From positions 1 through 10,435 of the forward strand of contig CAYYIJ010000076.1 of NCBI GenBank assembly GCA_964471945.1: 10,435 bases of DNA. Reading direction: 5' to 3'. Under the pieces are notes generated by a model. The model was not told the DNA's origin and searched no databases. It was given only the letters and a program-made list of their open reading frames with translations. The DNA comes from JASEHD01 sp964471945 (GTDB taxonomy: Bacteria; Bacteroidota; Ignavibacteria; UBA10030; SZUA-254). Position numbers and translations under genes: made by a program. The first letter of the stretch is position 1. Every line of letters starts with the position of its first letter. Of the stretch, positions 5,301 through 10,435 are shown piece after piece.

Positions 5301-8030
5301 ATGAAATATTTTATACAAATTCTTTCACTTATTTTCATATTTGATAAACTTTATTCTATAAACCTCGATTCCATAAAGCAACGACCAACAGTTGAAGCTG
5401 TCCGAATATCTAACCCGATTACGATAGATGGAATTCTTTCCGAGCACGAATGGCAGCGTACTGGAGTTTCGGATTTTACGCAACGCGATCCAGTTGAAGG
5501 AGCAAAACCAACTTTCAAAACGGAAGTCTGGGTCGCTTATGATGACGAGGCAATATATGTTGCTGTACGTATGCACGATGATCATCCCGATTCAATCATC
5601 AGCCGCATCGGTAGACGCGATGTAGACTTGAGCTCTGATTGGTTTGCATTCGGTATCGATTCCTATTATGATAGAAGAAATGCTTTCTTCTTCGCTGTTT
5701 GTCCGAGCGGTTCGATCACTGATGGTATCTTTTTTAATGATTCCTGGGACGATAAATCTTGGGACGGCGTTTGGGATGTTGCAACAAAAATTGACGATAA
5801 AGGTTGGACGGCAGAATTTAAAGTTCCTTATTCACAGTTACGATTTCCAGAGAAGGAAGAATATGTTTGGGGAATAAACTTTGTCCGAGGTATAGAACGA
5901 TTGAAGGAAGAAGATCATTATGTAATGGTTCCTAAAAAAGAAAGCGGTTTTGTTTCTCACTTTGCTGATTTAACGGGTATCAGGGATATTCACCCGCCAA
6001 CACGAATTGAAGTTTTACCTTACTTTGTTGGAAAAAACAAAATCACCAATCAAATCTCAAAGAAAAATCCATTCTATGATGGAAGTCAAGTAGCTGGCGG
6101 TGTTGGCGCTGATTTAAAATTCGGACTCGGAAGTAATCTCACATTGAATGCAACTATCAATCCCGACTTCGGGCAGGTTGAGGTTGACCCTGCGATTGTA
6201 AATCTGACACAGTTCGAAAATTATTTTGATGAGAAGCGACCTTTCTTCGTAGAGGGTGCAAACTATTTTAATTTTGGATATGGTGGGGTTAATAATAACT
6301 TCGGCTTTAATTGGGGAAAACCGAATTATTTTTATAGCCGACGTATAGGCAGGTCACCAATTGGAAATGTTCAACATGTTGGGTATACAAATACGCCTGA
6401 TGCCACAACAATTCTTGCAGCAGGTAAACTAACCGGTAAACTTAGTGATGGCTGGTCGCTTGGAACACTTCATACAATCACACAACGTGAATATGCTCAT
6501 ATTGCAGATCGAATAAATGGAAATCGATATGCAGACGTAGTTGAGCCGTTTGCTTCGCATAACGTTGTTAGAAGTTTGTATGAATTCAATCAGGGGCAAC
6601 GAGCAATCGGATTCATAGCCACAGGAGTATTCCGTGATCTCAATAGAGATTATCTTGTTGATCAATTCAACAAGCGCTCGTATGCATTTGGTGTTGATGG
6701 ATGGACGAATATCGACCCGGAGCGGGAATATGTTATGTCGGGTTGGTTTTCTACTACCCAAATCGAAGGGTCAATACGACGAATGATAAATGTTCAAAAG
6801 TCATTCCTCCATTATTTTCAAAGACCAGATGTAGATAATCTGAACGTGGACACAAATACAACTCAGATGAGTGGATACGCTGGACGGGTTGCGATTAATA
6901 AACAAAAAGGAAATGTCGTTTTCAATACCGCATTCGGTTTGATAAGTCCTAGTTTCAACACAAACGATTTAGGATTTATGTTCCGAACTAATGTTATGAA
7001 TGGACATATCGTTCTCGGATATCGCTGGTATGAACCGGACGGTACTTTTAGGCGAAAAGGATTCAATGTTGCAACGTTCCGTAATTACGATTTCGCTGGA
7101 AACAAACTTAACGAGGGATATTTCTTATTCTGGAATGCCCAATTAATGAACTATTGGAGTTTTCATGGATCGACATCATTCAATCAACCTGCGATTGACA
7201 TTTTTTCTACACGAGGTGGTCCAATAATGAAAAGTAATCGAACATATCACTCATACATCGAAGGATCGACCGATTACCGAAAAGAAATCGTGTACAAGCT
7301 TGAGATCGGCGCTCATCGGAGTGAATCGGGTGGCTACGAATTAAATCTCAATCCCGGTATAGAATGGAAACCAACATCTAATCTTAATATAAGTTTATCT
7401 ACACAGTTTATGAAAAATATTGGAAAAGCTCAATGGGTCGAGAGTGGCTATGTGAGAAAAGCTGTTGTTGACTCGATTGGAAATTTCCTCAACTATGATT
7501 ATTACAATCCGATACCTGATCCGACAGTGATACAAACGTATGGAAATCGTTATATTTTTAGTGAACTCGATCAAAAAGAATTATCGGCACGGATACGTCT
7601 TGATTGGACATTTACACCAAAACTTAGTTTGCAATTATTCTTACAACCGCTCATCTCGGTTGGTCATTACTACAACTTCAAAGAGTTTGCTAAACCTCGA
7701 ACGTTTACTTTCAATAATTACGGTGAACAATCTTCCACAATAACGTATAATCCTGAAAAAAACCGGTACGAAGTCGATCCTGATGGAACAGGAGAGAGAA
7801 ATTTTCAGATATTGAATCCCGACTTCAATTACAAATCAATTCGATTGAATGCAATACTTCGATGGGAATTTCTCCCCGGCTCAACAGCGTTTTTTGTATG
7901 GACACGTAACAGCACTCACGAGTTGAATCCGGGCAACTTCGAACTGGGTCGCGACTTTAGCGATCTTGTTACCGCCCTTGATCATGAAGATGTGTTCTTG
8001 TTTAAAATTGCGTATTGGTGGAGCTTGTAA
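5301..8030 (+). CDS. CBM9-like/DUF5916 outer-membrane beta-barrel protein
   Basis: Protein of 909 residues. Residues 1-19 are a likely signal peptide (short basic start, hydrophobic core, ending near KLYS). Residues about 33-230 form a CBM9-like sugar-binding fold: ITIDGILSEHEW at 40-51, AYDDEAIYVAVRMHDD at 79-94, and the WTAEFKVPYSQLRF strand. From about 236 on it follows the DUF5916 pattern of alternating aromatic and polar strands, with family hallmarks DFGQVEVDP at 289-297, EKRPFFVEG at 311-319 and RWEFLPGS at 854-861. It ends in WWSL, an aromatic terminus typical of barrel proteins. No Shine-Dalgarno sequence precedes the ATG, which follows a long AT-rich leader. The gene stands alone, with no SusC/SusD or glycoside hydrolase neighbour to name a substrate. 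Location in the outer membrane is well supported by family pattern; the function, perhaps glycan binding or uptake, is inference. Confidence 0.9.
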   Translation: MKYFIQILSLIFIFDKLYSINLDSIKQRPTVEAVRISNPITIDGILSEHEWQRTGVSDFTQRDPVEGAKPTFKTEVWVAYDDEAIYVAVRMHDDHPDSIISRIGRRDVDLSSDWFAFGIDSYYDRRNAFFFAVCPSGSITDGIFFNDSWDDKSWDGVWDVATKIDDKGWTAEFKVPYSQLRFPEKEEYVWGINFVRGIERLKEEDHYVMVPKKESGFVSHFADLTGIRDIHPPTRIEVLPYFVGKNKITNQISKKNPFYDGSQVAGGVGADLKFGLGSNLTLNATINPDFGQVEVDPAIVNLTQFENYFDEKRPFFVEGANYFNFGYGGVNNNFGFNWGKPNYFYSRRIGRSPIGNVQHVGYTNTPDATTILAAGKLTGKLSDGWSLGTLHTITQREYAHIADRINGNRYADVVEPFASHNVVRSLYEFNQGQRAIGFIATGVFRDLNRDYLVDQFNKRSYAFGVDGWTNIDPEREYVMSGWFSTTQIEGSIRRMINVQKSFLHYFQRPDVDNLNVDTNTTQMSGYAGRVAINKQKGNVVFNTAFGLISPSFNTNDLGFMFRTNVMNGHIVLGYRWYEPDGTFRRKGFNVATFRNYDFAGNKLNEGYFLFWNAQLMNYWSFHGSTSFNQPAIDIFSTRGGPIMKSNRTYHSYIEGSTDYRKEIVYKLEIGAHRSESGGYELNLNPGIEWKPTSNLNISLSTQFMKNIGKAQWVESGYVRKAVVDSIGNFLNYDYYNPIPDPTVIQTYGNRYIFSELDQKELSARIRLDWTFTPKLSLQLFLQPLISVGHYYNFKEFAKPRTFTFNNYGEQSSTITYNPEKNRYEVDPDGTGERNFQILNPDFNYKSIRLNAILRWEFLPGSTAFFVWTRNSTHELNPGNFELGRDFSDLVTALDHEDVFLFKIAYWWSL

Positions 8031-8232
8031 TAGATGTTGGATGTTTCTGCCTTGTGTTTCGTCCGGAAATAGGTTGACAAAAATCAGTTTTCAGTTCTTT
8101 GATTCTATACAGTACTAATTCTTTTCCTGTTGTTTGGGATATAATCCAATCAGGATAATGCCTCAAGAAATATCTGAAGTAGGAATTGATTTGAGTGCGT
8201 GGAAAACAGCAAGAATCATGCTTTATCCGGTA
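8031..8232. other. Convergent intergenic gap with an imperfect hairpin
   Basis: This gap separates the ends of two convergent genes. The best structure is at 8126-8154: CCTG/CAGG outside, then TTGGGAT (8134-8140) pairing with ATCCAA (8144-8149) with one bulged G and loop ATA. No T-run follows it on either strand, so it is a weak terminator candidate. I see no convincing promoter or gene here. Confidence 0.3.
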
Positions 8233-8889
8233 TCAGGAGTTAGTACTTTTTGATTCGATCTCTAGAATTTTATCTAACCTCTTTTGATGTCGACCACCAG
8301 CAAAAGGCGTCTCTAACCATACCTTTGTAATAGATTTGGTTAATTCAGGTCCAAGTACTTTACCTCCTAAAGTTAAGATATTTGCATCGTTGTGTTCCCT
8401 GCTGCTTCTTGCAGTATATTCATCATAGCAACATGCAGCGCGAATACCTACAATTTTATTGGCTACAATCGCGGATGCGATCCCAACACTATCGATCATG
8501 ATTCCTTTCGATACTTCACCAGTTGATACCATCTTCGCAACAGCGTAAGCATACTCGGGGTAATCACAGCTTTCTTCAGTTGTTATCCCGATATCGATAA
8601 CTTTATACCCCAAACCAGCAAGAAATGGTTTCAATATCTCTTTCGATTGAAACCCACCATGATCGCTCCCGATGACAATTGCACAGTCAACAACATTTTC
8701 CGATGATGACTTTGTAATCGAAGGTTTCGGTTCTATAGTATCATTTTTCTTCTCGATCTTAATTCCTATTTGTTTAGAACGATCATACGCTGCAGCCGTA
8801 ACAATAACATCGTCATCTGTTAAGATTATTTTCTCTCCGCGTTTTGCTGCATCGAATACAGTTCGTTCCGTAATAAGTTGTTTAGGCAT
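8233..8889 (-). CDS. rpiB: RpiB/LacAB-family sugar-phosphate isomerase with EutQ-like N-terminal extension
   Basis: Protein of 218 residues, about 70 longer than ordinary RpiB. Residues about 69-212 form the RpiB domain: GSDHGGF at 74-80, DYPEYA at 109-114, ANK at 143-145, REHNDAN at 164-170 and GGRHQKR at 198-204. Known RpiB converts ribose 5-phosphate and ribulose 5-phosphate. The phosphate-binding and ring-opening residues (His77, His166, Arg200, Arg204) are kept. The loop holding the catalytic Cys-Gly-Thr-Gly in E. coli RpiB reads IDSVGIASAIVANK here, so Asp133 replaces the Cys. Residues 1-48 (KQLITERTVFDAAKRGEKII, then IVTAAAYDRSKQIGIKI) resemble the first 50 residues of EutQ from ethanolamine microcompartments, joined by a Ser/Thr/Lys linker at about 49-66. 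Third gene of the manC-rlpA operon, 15 bp after the rlpA stop and without a Shine-Dalgarno sequence. The fold is certain; activity and substrate are not. Confidence 0.85.
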   Translation of the reverse strand: MPKQLITERTVFDAAKRGEKIILTDDDVIVTAAAYDRSKQIGIKIEKKNDTIEPKPSITKSSSENVVDCAIVIGSDHGGFQSKEILKPFLAGLGYKVIDIGITTEESCDYPEYAYAVAKMVSTGEVSKGIMIDSVGIASAIVANKIVGIRAACCYDEYTARSSREHNDANILTLGGKVLGPELTKSITKVWLETPFAGGRHQKRLDKILEIESKSTNS

Positions 8890-8904
8890 TTAATTTAAAT
8901 TGTA

Positions 8905-9336
8905 TTATTTTGGTGAACTACTACCAACTTCAATGACTTCGAGTCGTACTTGCGCGGTACCGGGACCGATCATTTCTAATAATTTTGCGGCAGATAAAGA
9001 AAGATCGATAACTCGATTATCTTTGAATGGTCCTCGGTCATTGATTCTCACTTCCACTGATTTACCATTATTTAGGTTTATTACCCGAACACGTGAATTG
9101 AACGGTAGTGTTTGATGTGCCGCTGTCATCTGATACATATCATAAGTTTCTCCGTTCGATGTCTGCTTGCCATGAAATTCATCTGCGTAATATGATGCAA
9201 CACCTTCTTCAATCATCAAATATGTTTTGTTTGTTATGCGAGAAAATCTTTCCGATGTAAATCGCGGTGAAGCAACACAGCCACCAAATAATATAACGAT
9301 TATGAACAAATAAATGAAAGTGAAATTTTTCCACAT
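8905..9336 (-). CDS. rlpA: RlpA-family double-psi beta-barrel lipoprotein (septal ring/lytic transglycosylase type)
   Basis: Short 143-residue RlpA. Residues 1-19 are a signal sequence ending in FGG-Cys20, an acceptable though not canonical lipobox, so the mature protein is probably lipid-anchored. Residues about 45-138 are the double-psi beta-barrel with the family motifs GVASYYADEFHGKQTSNGE (45-63), YDMYQMTAAHQTLPF (65-79), VRINDRGPF (96-104, with the conserved Asp100) and RVIDLSLSAA (108-117). In characterised members this domain cleaves peptidoglycan stripped of stem peptides. The C-terminal SPOR domain found in E. coli RlpA is missing, so septal targeting by denuded glycan is not expected from this protein alone. 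The ATG overlaps the manC stop as TGATG, pointing to translational coupling. Whether it is catalytically active cannot be judged from the motifs alone. Confidence 0.92.
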   Translation of the reverse strand: MWKNFTFIYLFIIVILFGGCVASPRFTSERFSRITNKTYLMIEEGVASYYADEFHGKQTSNGETYDMYQMTAAHQTLPFNSRVRVINLNNGKSVEVRINDRGPFKDNRVIDLSLSAAKLLEMIGPGTAQVRLEVIEVGSSSPK

Positions 9337-10424
9337 CAGAGATATTCGCTCTTTTGTTTACGCCGAAGATAATCTACAACTTCTTTGACATCCTGTGATC
9401 GACCCTGTTTACAGACCAGAACAGCATCGTCTGTTGCAATAATAATCAAATCTTCTACACCAATTGTCGAGATGAATTTATCGCCTCCAAAAACAAGTGT
9501 ATTTTTAGTATCTTGGAGGTGCGCTTGACCAGTCACCGAGTTCCCATGATCATCTTTTCCTGAGATTCGATAAACTTCATCCCATGAACCAACATCACTC
9601 CATCCAAAATTTCCTTTAATAACGTACACTTCTTTTGATTTTTCCATAACGCCATAGTCAATCGAGATGCTCCGAATGATTCGGTAAGTAGTTTCTAAGA
9701 TATTGACGTACTTATCACTTCCCATAGCATCATCAATCTTGAGCAGTTCATGATACATTTCTGGTAAATGTTGTTCTATTTCTCTCATGATCGTATCGAC
9801 CCTCCATACGAACATACCGCTATTCCAGAGGAAATCTCCGCTGTCCAGAAATTGTTGTGCAATCGTTAGATTTGGTTTCTCGGCGAATGTTTTCACTTTG
9901 TAGACTCCACGCTCAAAATACTGATTCGTACCATCGTCTTCATCGATTACTTGGATATACCCATAACCTGTTTCTGGACGGGTCGGTTGAACGCCGACAG
10001 TGATCATTTTCCCTGATTCATATGCTACCCAGATGGCAAGACGAAGAACTCGACGAAATTCCTCTTCGTCATGCATGATATGATCAGCCGGCAGCACAAC
10101 CATCACGGCATCCGGGTCGGTCCGCCTGACGAACAATCCAGCCAAACCGATGCAAGGCGCTGTGTTACGACCGATCGGTTCAACTATGATATTTTCATCA
10201 GGGATATTCTGTAACTTTTTTTCGATAGATGGTTTCTGAATTTTGTTTGTTACAATAAGGATGTTTTTCGGTTCAATAAGATCGCTAATTCTTTGAACTG
10301 TGTTTTGAATCATCGTACTTTTTCCAACAATCTCCAATAATTGTTTAGGAGATTTCTCACGACTTCGGGGCCAAAATCTCGTCCCGACACCTCCAGCCAT
10401 TATCACCGCATAAACATTTGGCAT
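9336..10424 (-). CDS. manC: Mannose-1-phosphate guanylyltransferase (GDP-mannose pyrophosphorylase)
   Basis: Cytoplasmic nucleotidyltransferase of 362 residues that joins GTP and mannose 1-phosphate to give GDP-mannose and pyrophosphate. Motifs appear in the expected order: nucleotide-binding GGVGTRFWPRSREKSPKQ at 11-28, EPIGRNTAPC at 82-91, metal-binding LPADH at 111-115, ETGYGYI at 151-157, FAEKP at 180-184, WNSGMF at 200-205, SIDYGVMEKS at 254-263 and GWSDVGSW at 274-281. The length equals the single-domain form without the C-terminal phosphomannose isomerase domain of bifunctional enzymes. The start is supported by AGGAG four bases upstream (10433-10429). It leads the operon with rlpA and the rpiB-like gene; its promoter lies beyond the window edge. 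GDP-mannose would feed envelope polysaccharide or glycoprotein synthesis, but no glycosyltransferase is visible here. Confidence 0.95.
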   Translation of the reverse strand: MPNVYAVIMAGGVGTRFWPRSREKSPKQLLEIVGKSTMIQNTVQRISDLIEPKNILIVTNKIQKPSIEKKLQNIPDENIIVEPIGRNTAPCIGLAGLFVRRTDPDAVMVVLPADHIMHDEEEFRRVLRLAIWVAYESGKMITVGVQPTRPETGYGYIQVIDEDDGTNQYFERGVYKVKTFAEKPNLTIAQQFLDSGDFLWNSGMFVWRVDTIMREIEQHLPEMYHELLKIDDAMGSDKYVNILETTYRIIRSISIDYGVMEKSKEVYVIKGNFGWSDVGSWDEVYRISGKDDHGNSVTGQAHLQDTKNTLVFGGDKFISTIGVEDLIIIATDDAVLVCKQGRSQDVKEVVDYLRRKQKSEYL

Positions 10425-10428
10425 ATAA

Positions 10429-10433
10429 CTCCT
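10429..10433 (-). promoter_or_regulatory. manC ribosome binding site
   Basis: AGGAG on the minus strand, four bases before the manC ATG. It supports that start and shows that this organism uses Shine-Dalgarno signals on at least some genes. Confidence 0.6.
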
Positions 10434-10435
10434 GC

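Noticed and set aside
8074..8111. TTGACA followed by TATACA, promoter-like
   Set aside because: The spacer is 26 bases, far from the usual 17, and no plus-strand gene follows.
8111..8247. Distant inverted repeat AGTACTAA (8111-8118) and TTAGTACT (8240-8247)
   Set aside because: The 8-bp arms are about 120 bp apart and one lies inside the rpiB-like coding end. There are no target-site duplications or element content between them, so it is probably chance.
8158..8253. 31-codon plus-strand frame beginning MPQEISEVGIDLSAW
   Set aside because: It is very short, has only AGG just before the ATG, overlaps the rpiB-like 3' end, and has no recognisable family. It cannot be told from chance.

Overview
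The window looks like a chromosomal stretch from an AT-rich bacterium of the Bacteroidota/Ignavibacteriota (FCB) type. This is inferred from gene content: a GldA-GldF-GldG ABC module followed by a DUF4340 protein, and a large CBM9/DUF5916 outer-membrane protein, both common in that group. Translation signals are mixed. Some genes have a clear Shine-Dalgarno sequence (manC, gldG, the DUF4340 gene) and others have none (the DUF5916 gene, the rpiB-like gene). I see no transposase, phage gene, CRISPR array, tRNA or rRNA.

Layout. Positions 3-4598 hold one minus-strand operon, transcribed gldA-like ATPase, gldF-like permease, gldG-like protein, then a DUF4340 protein with a C-terminal LysM domain. 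The first two genes overlap by 4 bp (ATGA) and the rest lie 16-21 bp apart. Together they look like an envelope ABC system: ATPase, six-helix permease, two membrane-anchored periplasmic subunits, and a LysM domain that may fix the complex to peptidoglycan.

Positions 4599-5300 form a 702-bp divergent intergenic region with no credible gene. It contains an 8-bp dyad upstream of gldA, a GC-rich nested palindrome resembling a REP-type element, a perfect 7-bp hairpin, and a strong plus-strand intrinsic terminator at 5117-5150. No plus-strand gene precedes that terminator. This is the least explained part of the window and may encode a structured non-coding RNA or a leader that attenuates the next gene.

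Positions 5301-8030 hold a single 909-residue plus-strand gene for a secreted protein with a CBM9-like N-terminal domain and a DUF5916 outer-membrane beta-barrel. It converges, across a 202-bp gap, on a second minus-strand operon (10424 to 8233): manC (GDP-mannose synthesis), rlpA (a peptidoglycan-active lipoprotein, start overlapping the manC stop as TGATG) and an rpiB-like sugar-phosphate isomerase. The isomerase is unusual. It has an extra N-terminal segment resembling the start of EutQ, and Asp replaces the usual catalytic Cys. Overall the window is mostly cell-envelope biology, with the orphan terminator region and the altered RpiB as the points deserving attention.
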